A DNA stretch of 64,000 nt, from positions 1-64,000 of the forward strand of contig NZ_WAIE01000006.1 in the NCBI RefSeq assembly GCF_008830225.1. The letters are read 5' to 3'. The notes beneath the pieces were generated by a model. The model ran no database searches. It worked only from the letters and a program-made list of their open reading frames with translations, and had not been told where the DNA came from. The DNA is from Pseudodesulfovibrio senegalensis. Its GTDB lineage: Bacteria; Desulfobacterota; Desulfovibrionia; Desulfovibrionales; Desulfovibrionaceae. The position numbers were made by a program, and so were the translations under genes. How positions within the stretch are numbered: position 1 is the stretch's first letter; each line of letters begins with the position of its first letter. Shown here one piece after another: positions 8,833-16,643 of the stretch.

Positions 8833-9327
8833 CTAACCCACGATTTCGGCTATTTTCTTTTCCACGAAAGCCACCAGACGGTCCACGTCTTCGCGCGTGA
8901 CCACCGGAACGGACGCAGCCAGTTCGCCCACTTCCTCTTCGGAAACGTCCATGACCTTGTGCAGGAAGAAACAGTCCACTTCGCCCTCGGGTGCGATGCA
9001 GCCGCAGCCTCCGGCCGCGCCCACGAGTTCGCCATCCTTGATGACCGGCACCACGACCTTGACCAGCCCGGCATCACATTCGTCGGCCCGCGGCTTGAGG
9101 TCCTTTTTCAACGCTGCGGCAAAATTCTGCCCGGCAACGGCGCAGACCGCACCAATGCCCTTGGCGGAAGAGCGCAGCGCCGGACAGAGCTTGTTGCACC
9201 AGTCGGCCCCGTCCGTGACCCGCTTGTGCTCGGTGTCGTACACGCCCGGGTTGATGCTGAAATTTTCCCCGATTTCCTTTTCCAGTTGCTTCCATGTTTC
9301 CATGGGAGCCACGTCAAGCATGTTCAT
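8833..9327 (-). CDS. free-standing PocR-type sensory domain protein
   Basis: A 164-residue protein made almost entirely of a PocR-like ligand-binding domain. It has the typical spaced elements GVYDTEHKRVT, WCNKLCPALR, GAVCAVAGQNFAA, KPRADECDAGLVK, VVVPVIKDGELVG and GGCGCI. There are seven cysteines (44, 48, 62, 84, 108, 110, 119). PocR domains usually sit at the N-terminus of regulators or histidine kinases, but no output domain is present here. I chose the ATG at 9327 because AGAGAGGAC lies 6 nt upstream. An ATG at 9345 and an open frame to 9495 are less supported. It is divergent from the YitT-like gene. Confidence 0.75.
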   Translation of the reverse strand: MNMLDVAPMETWKQLEKEIGENFSINPGVYDTEHKRVTDGADWCNKLCPALRSSAKGIGAVCAVAGQNFAAALKKDLKPRADECDAGLVKVVVPVIKDGELVGAAGGCGCIAPEGEVDCFFLHKVMDVSEEEVGELAASVPVVTREDVDRLVAFVEKKIAEIVG

Positions 9328-9539
9328 GGCAATGTCCTCTCTCATTGAATTTTTCCGCTCAAGGCTACGCTCATAAAACGATACAGGCAAGAGGGGAATT
9401 GTCGTTTTTCCAATCCAACCAATGAGATGGGAAAATTCATCATTGGAAAAATACCCTGATATGATTCGGAAAAACAATGACGCAGGGGTTTCCAAATCCG
9501 TTTTTCCCGGCTAGATTCCAGCCTGGAGGAATAATCGCA

Positions 9540-10418
9540 ATGTTCAGCCCCGCTTTTGAGGAACGCTTTCGCAAAATCACCTTCGGCATCCCGTGGAACA
9601 TCTTTCTGCTCACGGTCGGTTCGTGGCTGATCGCCTTTTCGGTCAAGGCCATTGCCGTGCCCCACGGACTGCTCACCGGCGGCATGAGCGGGCTGGCCCT
9701 GCTCGTGTACTATATCGCGGGCGGCCTCACCCCCGGCCAATGGTATTTCGCGCTCAACGTGCCCGTGTTCATCATGGGCTGGGTATTCATCAGCCGCCGC
9801 TTCTTTTTCTACAGCCTGTACGGCATGGTCGTCTCCGCGCTGTTTCTGGACATGATCACCTACACCATGCCCATCAAGGACGTATGGCTGGCCGTGCTGG
9901 CCTGCGGCAGCATTCTGGGCGTGGGCGCCGGTCTGACCCTGCGCACGCTCGGCTCCACGGGCGGCTCGGACATTCTGGCGGTCATGTGCAAGGAAAAGCT
10001 GAACATGTCCATGGGCACCTTCGAATTCTGGTTCAACGTGACCATATTCCTTGCGGGGTTCGCATGGCTGGACCCGTCCATCATGCTCTATTCCATCGCC
10101 ATGACCTTTGTGACGGCCGTGGCCATCGACCACATCATGAACATGTTCGGCGAACGGGAAATGGCCATCATCATTTCCGAACATCCGCAACGCATCATCC
10201 AGGCCATTTTCGACCGCCTGGACCGCGGGGCCACCATTCTGGACGGCAAGGGCGGTTACACCGGAAAAGACAAGCAGGTGGTCATGACCATGGTCACCAG
10301 CATGCAGCTCAAACAGCTGGAAGAGGCCGTCTACGAGGTGGACCCGGACGCGTTCACCATCATGGGTTCCGGTTTCCGCGTTCTGGGCCGGGGCTTTTCG
10401 TCAAGGAAGGTGTACTGA
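9540..10418 (+). CDS. YitT-family membrane protein
   Basis: A 292-residue integral membrane protein with the N-terminal YitT (DUF161) region, about five or six membrane segments, including the family signature GLLTGGMSGLALL. A soluble C-terminal DUF2179 domain follows from about residue 210 (DRGATILDGKGGYTGKDKQVVMTMV). Such proteins are of uncertain function, possibly small-molecule export or sensing. GGAGGA lies 9 nt before the ATG. The stop codon overlaps the next start (TGATG), so it is coupled to the SAM hydrolase gene. Confidence 0.88.
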   Translation: MFSPAFEERFRKITFGIPWNIFLLTVGSWLIAFSVKAIAVPHGLLTGGMSGLALLVYYIAGGLTPGQWYFALNVPVFIMGWVFISRRFFFYSLYGMVVSALFLDMITYTMPIKDVWLAVLACGSILGVGAGLTLRTLGSTGGSDILAVMCKEKLNMSMGTFEFWFNVTIFLAGFAWLDPSIMLYSIAMTFVTAVAIDHIMNMFGEREMAIIISEHPQRIIQAIFDRLDRGATILDGKGGYTGKDKQVVMTMVTSMQLKQLEEAVYEVDPDAFTIMGSGFRVLGRGFSSRKVY

Positions 10419-11230
10419 TGCTCTCCGTGCGCAAAAAGGGCGCGGCTTCCCGTGCCATCGGGCTGATCTCGGATTTCGGACTTTCCGACCCCTATGTGGG
10501 GCAGATGCACGCCGTGCTCTCACGGCTGGCCCCGGGCAGCCGGGTGGTGGACATCAGCCACGGGGTGCAGCCGTTCAACATCACGCAGGGCGCATTTTTC
10601 CTGGCCTCGTCCGCGCCCCATTTCACTCGGGACGCAGTGCTGCTGGCCGTGGTGGACCCGGGTGTGGGATCAAACCGGCGCATCATCGTGCTGCGGCGCG
10701 ACGAACAGCTCTTCGTGGCGCCGGACAACGGACTGCTGGGACTGGTGGCCGAGTACGGCGACGTGTGCGCCTATGACCTGAGCAGCGCGGAAAACGCGGT
10801 GGCCGAGGTTTCGCATACCTTCCACGGCCGCGACGTCTTCTCGCCGGTGGCCGCATGGCTGGCCTGCGGCGGCGGCCCGGAAAACATGGGCCCGCAGATA
10901 CCGGTCAGCGACCTTGTGCGGCCCGCATGGTCCCATGCGGACGTTGGCCGGGGCTGCGCACGCGTGCACGTCTTGCATGTGGACCATTTCGGCAACTGCG
11001 TGCTCAATCTGCGCGTGGGCGAACTGGGACCGCTGGAAGGGTTGCGGCTGCGCACCCCGCTGGGCCGGGAACTGCGGGCCGTGAACACCTATTCGGAACT
11101 GCCGCAGGGCACGCCCGGACTGCTGGAAGGCAGTCAGGGATTCTTTGAAGTGGCCGTGAACCGGGGCTCGGCCGCCCGCGATTTCGGGCTGGCCATCGGC
11201 GACGAACTGGAACTGGAGTGGACGCCATGA
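10418..11230 (+). CDS. S-adenosyl-L-methionine hydrolase (DUF62 / SAM hydroxide adenosyltransferase)
   Basis: A 270-residue DUF62 family enzyme. Known relatives split SAM with water into adenosine and methionine. Visible motifs are SDFGLSDPYVGQMHAVL, VVDPGVGSNRR, PDNGLLG and FHGRDVFSPVAAWLA, followed by a C-terminal beta-rich domain (DHFGNCVLNL, NTYSELPQG, EVAVNRGSAA). The start overlaps the YitT stop, and its own stop overlaps the cobS start (ATGA), so three genes are translationally coupled. The biological reason for placing SAM cleavage with a cobalamin gene is unclear. Confidence 0.88.
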   Translation: MLSVRKKGAASRAIGLISDFGLSDPYVGQMHAVLSRLAPGSRVVDISHGVQPFNITQGAFFLASSAPHFTRDAVLLAVVDPGVGSNRRIIVLRRDEQLFVAPDNGLLGLVAEYGDVCAYDLSSAENAVAEVSHTFHGRDVFSPVAAWLACGGGPENMGPQIPVSDLVRPAWSHADVGRGCARVHVLHVDHFGNCVLNLRVGELGPLEGLRLRTPLGRELRAVNTYSELPQGTPGLLEGSQGFFEVAVNRGSAARDFGLAIGDELELEWTP

Positions 11231-11964
11231 ACATGATCCGCAATTTCCTGAACACGCTGGGTTTCATGACCCGGCTGGCCCCGGCCCGGGTGGTGCCGGA
11301 CAACGAACTCTTCGCGTCCATGCCCCTGATGCCGCTGGTGGGGCTGATCCTCGGGCTGGTGCTGGCCGCACCGTGGAAGCTGGGCCTGCTGGCCGGGCAT
11401 CCGTGGGTGCAGGCATGGCTGGTGGTCATGCTGGGCGCGTGGCTCACACGCGGGCTGCACCATGACGGGCTGGCCGACATTTTCGACGCCGTGACCACCC
11501 ACGCCGGGCCCGAGCGGTTCTGGGAGGTGGTCAAGGACAGCCGCTGCGGCGCGTTCGGCGTGCTGGCGCTGGTCGGGCTTATGGCCGGGCAGATGGTGCT
11601 GTTCCACGCCCTGTTGCAGGCACAGGCCTTTGCCGCGCTGGCCTTCGTGTTCGTTTTCGGCCGGTTCGGGTCCGTGGCCTTCGCGTACATGGCCCGCGAC
11701 ATCGCGCGCCCCGGCATGGGCAGCCTGCTCATGCAGGGAGCCACCTTCACGGGCACGACAGCCGCCCTTGTGCTGACGATCGTTCTGGGGCTGCTCGGAA
11801 TGCCGCCGCTGGCCCTGCTGCTGGCCTTTGCCCTGCTCGGCTGCGTGCTCTTTTCCCTGCATTCCCTTGCCCGCACGGTCGAGGGCGCCAACGGCGATTT
11901 CCTGGGCGCAGCCACCGTGCTCGCCGAGCTATGCGCCGCGCTGGCCGCCGTGGCCTTGCCGTGA
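11227..11964 (+). CDS. cobS: adenosylcobinamide-GDP ribazoletransferase (cobalamin-5'-phosphate synthase)
   Basis: A membrane enzyme that joins adenosylcobinamide-GDP to alpha-ribazole in the last steps of cobalamin synthesis. The product has 245 residues and about six or seven membrane segments. Family motifs are TRGLHHDGLADIFDA (about 74-88) and KDSRCGAFGVLAL (about 104-116). The ATG at 11227 overlaps the preceding stop. A GTG 9 nt upstream is an alternative. No other cobalamin genes are in the window, so the rest of the pathway lies elsewhere. Confidence 0.9.
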   Translation: MNMIRNFLNTLGFMTRLAPARVVPDNELFASMPLMPLVGLILGLVLAAPWKLGLLAGHPWVQAWLVVMLGAWLTRGLHHDGLADIFDAVTTHAGPERFWEVVKDSRCGAFGVLALVGLMAGQMVLFHALLQAQAFAALAFVFVFGRFGSVAFAYMARDIARPGMGSLLMQGATFTGTTAALVLTIVLGLLGMPPLALLLAFALLGCVLFSLHSLARTVEGANGDFLGAATVLAELCAALAAVALP

Positions 11965-11974
11965 GGGCAAAAAA

Positions 11975-12010
11975 CGCCTCCGGCGGCCAAGGGACACGTC
12001 CCTTGCCTCC
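11975..12010. repeat. GCCTCCGGCGGC repeat head with CAAGGGAC palindrome
   Basis: Eleven bp after the cobS stop lies CGCCTCCGGCGGC followed by the perfect palindrome CAAGGGACACGTCCCTTG (11988-12005). The same head occurs at 36933, 50349, 53211 and 54322 in front of different hairpins, so it marks a dispersed repeat family. Confidence 0.7.
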
Positions 12011-12125
12011 CTGATCTATCCCGCGTTCTGCGAAGGCGGGACAGGAGCCGATAAACAAAAATCCCCTGATCGCATTTCACTCTTTCAGCTTTTTAGGCTT
12101 TTACTACTTGTTCATGTCTTTCCCC

Positions 12126-12237
12126 AACCATCCCCACACCAAAGACCAGAGGCCCGGTCAGCATCGCTGACCGGGCCGCTCGCCAAAACGTTTGCGGGGT
12201 GGGGGTTGGGGAGGGGGCTTTTCAAAGCCCCCTCCCC
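12126..12237 (-). repeat. modular double-hairpin repeat, copy 2 (inverted)
   Basis: Same module as at 5432-5534 but inverted. The 12-bp stem GGCCCGGTCAGC at 12151-12162 pairs with 12166-12177. The spacer CTCGCCAAAACGTTTGC follows, then a 13-bp stem 12208-12220 against 12225-12237 (GGGGAGGGGGCTT arms, TTCA loop). It ends 25 bp from the stop of the minus-strand cyclophilin gene and probably marks the end of that transcript. Confidence 0.8.
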
Positions 12238-12262
12238 AACATCCTTTTCCCGGTAAATATGA

Positions 12263-12847
12263 CTACCCGTGCATGCGGTAGGCTTTCTTGATGAACACGG
12301 GCTCCCTGGGCACGTCATCGAACAGTCCCTTGCGGCCGGTCTTGACCTTGACGATCTCCTTGACCACGTTCATGCCGCGGATGACCTTGCCGAACACGGC
12401 ATAGCCGGGATTGGACGGACCCTGATAATTGAAGACCGGGTTGTCCTGAACATTGAAAAAGAACTGGCAGGTGGCCGAATCCGGGTCCGAAGACCGGGCC
12501 ATGGCCACCGTGCCCGCGTCGTTGCTCTGGGTGTTCATGGCCTCGTTCTTGATGGGCATATAGGTGCGCTTGCGCTTCATGGGGTAGGCAAAGCCGCCGC
12601 CCTGCACGATAGCCATGTCCGCGGAATCGATGACCCGGTGAAAAATGGTCCCGTCATAGAAGCCCTCGTCCACGTAACGCAGAAAATTCTTCACGGTCTC
12701 CGGCGCATTGCGTTCATCGAGCATCAGGATGACCTTGCCCATGCTGGTTTCGATGACCACGACGGGGGCAGGACCCGCCTGAACGGGCAAAGCCCACAAT
12801 GCCGTCATCAACGCCAACACGGCGCACAAAACCTTGAAGTATCGCAT
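12263..12847 (-). CDS. periplasmic cyclophilin-type peptidyl-prolyl isomerase
   Basis: A 194-residue prolyl cis-trans isomerase with a signal peptide (about 1-24, cut after VQA), so it should help fold exported proteins. Cyclophilin motifs are present: FHRVI (69-73) with the catalytic Arg, VQGGGF (81-86), the MARSSDPDSATCQFF strand (116-130) and YAVFGKVIRGMNVV. AAGGAAAC precedes the ATG. An upstream in-frame extension to 12934 has no support. It resembles the PpiA branch. Confidence 0.92.
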   Translation of the reverse strand: MRYFKVLCAVLALMTALWALPVQAGPAPVVVIETSMGKVILMLDERNAPETVKNFLRYVDEGFYDGTIFHRVIDSADMAIVQGGGFAYPMKRKRTYMPIKNEAMNTQSNDAGTVAMARSSDPDSATCQFFFNVQDNPVFNYQGPSNPGYAVFGKVIRGMNVVKEIVKVKTGRKGLFDDVPREPVFIKKAYRMHG

Positions 12848-13173
12848 GCTGTTTCCTTGTTTTTGGTGAAAGAACCCGCGAACTATACGGAATACCGCTC
12901 CAATCCGCAATTCCCGGCACCTTGACGACCACAAACGGATGTTTTACACCGTCCTTCGCGTTATCGTAAAAAAGATTCTTTTATTCTCGTGTATTTGATT
13001 TTTTGATGCACTTCATTAAAAAATCCGAAGAGAAAGCCATTCCGGTGTCCGCGCTGCCGCAAGCGCACGGCAACGGCTTCGCTGTGGAATTTTTTTTTCG
13101 CCGCACAACAAGAGGGAGGCGCATCCGCACGGATGCAAATGATTCAATGTTCAAACGTGGGGGGTTATATTTC
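12848..13173. other. divergent intergenic region upstream of the NhaC-type gene
   Basis: This 326-bp gap between divergent genes has an AT-rich stretch at about 12960-13030, probably promoter DNA. Near the antiporter start is a small hairpin (13121-13136, GCATCC/GGATGC arms). A frame continuous with the antiporter runs up to 13003, but its residues look non-coding and there is a better start at 13174. Confidence 0.45.
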
Positions 13174-14886
13174 ATGATTCAACGAAGAATCGCTCTATCG
13201 TTCATGGTGGTCATGGCCGTCATTGCCATGGCCTGCCCGGCGCTGGCCGCGGATTCCAGCAAGGGAGCGGCAAACGCCGAGGTATTCGGTCTGCTCACGC
13301 TGATTCCGCCCGTGGTGGCCATTGTGCTGGCCTTTTTGACCAAGAACGTTGTGCTGTCGCTTTTCCTGGGCGTCTTTTCCGGCTGCTTCATGCTGGAATA
13401 TCAGATGGCGGGGATTTACAACGGTTTTGTGGGCGGTTTCCTTCGCCTTTCCAATGAAATCCTGGCCTCGCTGGCCGACTCGTGGAACGCGGGCATCGTG
13501 CTGCAGTGTCTGGCCATCGGCGGACTCATCGCGCTGGTGTCCAAGATGGGCGGCGCCAAGGCCATTGCCGATGCGCTGGCCAAGCGCGCACGCACCCCGC
13601 GCAGCTCCCAGTTCGTGACCTGGCTCATGGGCCTGCTCATCTTTTTCGACGATTACGCCAACTCCCTGACCGTTGGCCCGATCATGCGTCCGGTCACGGA
13701 CAAGATGAAGGTCTCCCGCGAAAAGCTGGCCTTTGTCATCGACGCCACGGCCGCGCCCATTGCAGGCATCGCACTCATCTCCACATGGGTGGCCTATGAA
13801 GTGGGCCTGATCCGCGACGGCTACGAAGCCATCGGCATTTCCACCAACGCCTACGGCGTGTTTGTGGAAACCATTCCCTACCGCTTCTACAACATCCTGA
13901 TCCTGTTCTTCATCCTCTGCACCATCTGGATGCTGCGCGAATTCGGCCCCATGCACAAAGCTGAAATGCGCACCCGCACCACCGGCAAGGTGCTGGACGA
14001 CAACGCCAAGCCCATGGCCTCGGACGAAGCCACCGGGCTGGAGCCGGACGCCTCGGTCAAGCTGAGCATCTGGAACGCCATCATCCCCATCGGCACGCTG
14101 ATCGTGGCCGCGTTCCTGGGTTTCTATTTCAACGGCTACAACGCCATCATGGGCGGCGACGATGGCGCACTCATCTCCCTGCTGAACGATTCCCCCATGT
14201 CCTTTACGGCCATGCGCGAGGCCTTCGGCGCTTCCGATGCCTCGGTGGTGCTGTTCCAGGCCGCCCTCATCGCGGGCATCGTGGCCATGGGAATGGCCGT
14301 GTTCCAGAAAATCCTGCCCATCAAGGACGCCATTGAAACATGGGTCACGGGCATCAAGTCCATGAACATCACCGCGGTGATCCTGCTGCTGGCATGGTCC
14401 CTGTCCGGGGTCATCAAGGAGCTGGGCACGGCCACTTACCTGGTGAACGTGCTTTCCGACGCACTGCCCGTGTTCCTGCTGCCGAGCATCATCTTCATCC
14501 TCGGCTCCATCATCTCGTTCGCCACGGGTACGTCCTACGGCACCATGGGCATCCTCATGCCGCTGGCCATCCCGCTGGCGCACGCCCTGAACCCGGACGC
14601 CTCCTACGTGATCATGAACGTGGGCGCGGTGCTCACCGGCGCCATCTTCGGCGACCACTGCTCGCCCATCTCGGACACCACCATCCTGTCCTCCATGGGT
14701 TCGGCCTGCGACCACATCGACCACGTCAAGACCCAGCTGGCCTACGCCGTGACCGTGGCGACCATCTCCATCCTGTTCGGCTACCTGCCTGCGGGACTGG
14801 GCATGCCCGTTCTGCTGGTCCTGCCGCTCGGTCTGGTGGCCGTGGCCGTGGCCGTGCGCTTGCTGGGCAAACGCGTCCCGGAATAG
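13174..14886 (+). CDS. NhaC-type Na+/H+ antiporter
   Basis: A 570-residue integral membrane protein with about twelve membrane segments. It opens with a cleavable-looking leader (PALAADSS at about 20-27), unusual for a transporter but seen in this subfamily. The signature region FFDDYANSLTVGPIMRPVTDK is followed by FVIDATAAPIAGIALISTWVAYE. The second half has TGTSYGTMGILMPLAIPLAHAL and GDHCSPISDTTILSSMGSACDHIDHVKTQ, the mirrored repeat of NhaC-family (arsenite-antiporter superfamily) proteins. It is likely to expel Na+ or swap another ion or organic acid. A G-rich ribosome-binding site lies at 13157-13163. Confidence 0.85.
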   Translation: MIQRRIALSFMVVMAVIAMACPALAADSSKGAANAEVFGLLTLIPPVVAIVLAFLTKNVVLSLFLGVFSGCFMLEYQMAGIYNGFVGGFLRLSNEILASLADSWNAGIVLQCLAIGGLIALVSKMGGAKAIADALAKRARTPRSSQFVTWLMGLLIFFDDYANSLTVGPIMRPVTDKMKVSREKLAFVIDATAAPIAGIALISTWVAYEVGLIRDGYEAIGISTNAYGVFVETIPYRFYNILILFFILCTIWMLREFGPMHKAEMRTRTTGKVLDDNAKPMASDEATGLEPDASVKLSIWNAIIPIGTLIVAAFLGFYFNGYNAIMGGDDGALISLLNDSPMSFTAMREAFGASDASVVLFQAALIAGIVAMGMAVFQKILPIKDAIETWVTGIKSMNITAVILLLAWSLSGVIKELGTATYLVNVLSDALPVFLLPSIIFILGSIISFATGTSYGTMGILMPLAIPLAHALNPDASYVIMNVGAVLTGAIFGDHCSPISDTTILSSMGSACDHIDHVKTQLAYAVTVATISILFGYLPAGLGMPVLLVLPLGLVAVAVAVRLLGKRVPE

Positions 14887-14911
14887 CCCTTCAGAACAGA
14901 CCGCAATGAAA

Positions 14912-14942
14912 AATCCCGGCCGCGCACTGCGCGGCCGGGATT
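14912..14942 (+). terminator. terminator after the NhaC-type gene
   Basis: A long GC-rich inverted repeat (AATCCCGGCCGCGCA against its complement) lies 26 nt after the stop codon and is followed by CGTTGTTTC, a moderately U-rich tail. Confidence 0.8.
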
Positions 14943-14983
14943 CGTTGTTTCAGGACCCCAAGAGACAAATCAAAAGGCTCTGC

Positions 14984-15252
14984 CCCACAGGCTGCCAAAC
15001 GAATACATATGGCGCGTTTATAACCTACGCGAAAATTTGACCCTTTTGCTGTAACGCAGCAATCGGCCTTTATCGCCTCGAAACACCGCACGGGTACGCG
15101 AAAAAACGGATTACTCGCCCCGACAAATCCGCTGGCTGCCAAGAAAGGTGCGAGGGCAAGGAACAAAAAAGGAGCAAGGACGACGCGTACATAACGTACG
15201 CGAGGATTTGATCCTTTTGCAGTGACGCAGCAATCGGGCCTTTATCGGCAGC
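14984..15252. repeat. two copies of the TACGCGAGG...CGCAGCAATCGG repeat
   Basis: Two related units are present. One spans about 15013-15078 (ACCTACGCGAAAATTTGACC, then TTTTGCTGTAACGCAGCAATCGG). The other spans about 15163-15252 (GACGCGTACATAACGTACGCGAGGATTTGATCC, then TTTTGCAGTGACGCAGCAATCGGGCC). The outer ends are short inverted copies (AGGCTGCC near 14985, GGCAGCCA near 15246). Related units lie at 26510-26818, 37095-37221 and 50378-50422. The right end reaches into the 3' end of the glycosyltransferase gene, whose stop codon falls inside the repeat. Confidence 0.75.
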
Positions 15253-16240
15253 CAGCCATTTCCTTCCAGATGGCCAGCACGTTTGCCCGCTGCGCCGCAA
15301 GATCATAGGCGTCCGCCGTGCGCTGCCCGGCATCCAGCACGGATTGCAGAATTACGTCGCCGTTTTCGAACCAGTTCACGGCGGTTTCCAGACACAGGGC
15401 CGCGTCCAGCACGTCCCCGTCCGCGCACCACAGTCCGTTGCCGCCCCAGTCCACTTCGCGCAGGGGCCACCACGGCACAAACCGTGGCTCGTCCTCGGCC
15501 TGCCGCATGTAGTCCCAGCCGCCGTACCCGGAAAACCCCACGGGCAGGCAGCCGCAGGCCATGGCCTCCAGCGGGGGCAGAGGGCATCCTTCCGGGAATC
15601 CGGTCATGAGAAAGATGTGCGAGGAGCGCAGGGCTTCGGCCACACCGAACGCATCCATGCCCTGTATTTCCAGCCATTGCACGCGGTTCGCGCCCATGCG
15701 GTGTTCCAGCAGGGAATGGATCTGCGCGGCAAGGGCCTTGTTCTTGCGCGGCATGTAGGCGATGCGCACGCGTCCGGACGGACGGATGTCCGGGGCATGA
15801 AAAATTTCGCGGTTGATGCCGGGCCGCAGAATGGACGAGGGCCGCCCCGTGGCCTGCGCCACATAGCGCGCCACCGGGTCGGACACGGACAAAAACTCCA
15901 CGGGCAGGGAATGCCATTGCACGCCCGGAGGCAGGGAGGAAAACAGGTAGGCCCAATTCTGCACGTAGCTCACACAGCGCGCCTTGGCCTGCAGGCCCGG
16001 GCTCAGGGCGTTGACCCACCCCTCGGGAACCAGCCACAGGTCGCCGGGTTCCAGGGAAAGGTCGTCCCATTCCAGCACGGGAGCGGCATCGTCCAGTCCC
16101 GTGGGCCGCCAGCCGCCCGGATCACGCGCCACAAGGTGCACAGTGCGCCCGGCCCCGTGCAGGATGTCCGCGATCTGGCGAAGCACGGTGATCCCGCCGG
16201 TGGGCTTTCGGGCCGGAGGAAGAAAAACATATGTATTCAT
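15242..16240 (-). CDS. glycosyltransferase, GT4-like
   Basis: A 332-residue GT-B fold protein of the family 1/4 type. Its N-terminus (YVFLPPARKPTGGITVLRQIADILHGAGRTVHLV) is the typical acceptor-side Rossmann start with a Gly-Gly loop. The C-terminal part has the donor-binding stretch GFPEGCPLPPLEAMACGCLPVGFSGYGG (acidic EX7E-like pattern). The sugar and acceptor are unknown. The gene stands alone on the minus strand between two Na+/H+ antiporters, and its 3' end lies within an intergenic repeat. AGGAACC precedes the ATG. Confidence 0.85.
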   Translation of the reverse strand: MNTYVFLPPARKPTGGITVLRQIADILHGAGRTVHLVARDPGGWRPTGLDDAAPVLEWDDLSLEPGDLWLVPEGWVNALSPGLQAKARCVSYVQNWAYLFSSLPPGVQWHSLPVEFLSVSDPVARYVAQATGRPSSILRPGINREIFHAPDIRPSGRVRIAYMPRKNKALAAQIHSLLEHRMGANRVQWLEIQGMDAFGVAEALRSSHIFLMTGFPEGCPLPPLEAMACGCLPVGFSGYGGWDYMRQAEDEPRFVPWWPLREVDWGGNGLWCADGDVLDAALCLETAVNWFENGDVILQSVLDAGQRTADAYDLAAQRANVLAIWKEMAGCR

Positions 16241-16643
16241 GGTCGGTTCCTGTCTCCTGATTCAAGGCAGGGAACCACAATCATGGGTCTTTGGCAAGAA
16301 CAGGGCCGGAAAAGAGGTTTGGCGCGGCGGTGAGTGTGGGGGACCGCCGCGCCAACTGTCAGGATGGGAGGTTCTGTACGCTGTCGCTGACACAAGGAAC
16401 TACGTTCCCCGCGTCACAGCCGTATGACGGTCAATGGGCGATTCGGAAACTCCTGCACCCGCCCCCTGAGCGTCCACTCAGTCTCCCCCTGCCCCCGAAA
16501 GGGCAAAACCCTTGCCCACCATGGCTTTCTGACAGGAAAGAGATTTCAAATTTTCTGGACTCGTTCCTGCAAACCCGATACATAGGCCCAATACTTCATA
16601 CTTGGAGACTCGGCCCCATACATCCAAATAAAGGAGAGACCGA
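16241..16643 (+). promoter_or_regulatory. long nhaB leader with strong nested hairpins (candidate regulatory RNA)
   Basis: The 403-bp gap before nhaB holds several stable structures. A perfect 13-bp stem lies at 16319-16331 against 16343-16355 (TTGGCGCGGCGGT arms, 11-nt loop). A nested element follows at about 16377-16424: TACG and CTGT pair with ACAG and CGTA, TGAC with GTCA, and GGAAC with GTTCC at its tip (16396-16408). A third hairpin lies at 16500-16516 (GGGCAA/TTGCCC). It could be an ion-responsive leader, a small RNA or simply stacked hairpins. I could not match it to a known riboswitch by eye. AAAGGAGA lies just before the nhaB ATG. Confidence 0.4.

Noticed and set aside
13195-14724. 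Long minus-strand open frame opposite the NhaC-type gene
   Set aside because: The encoded sequence is His/Gly/Gln-rich without motifs, typical of an antisense shadow.
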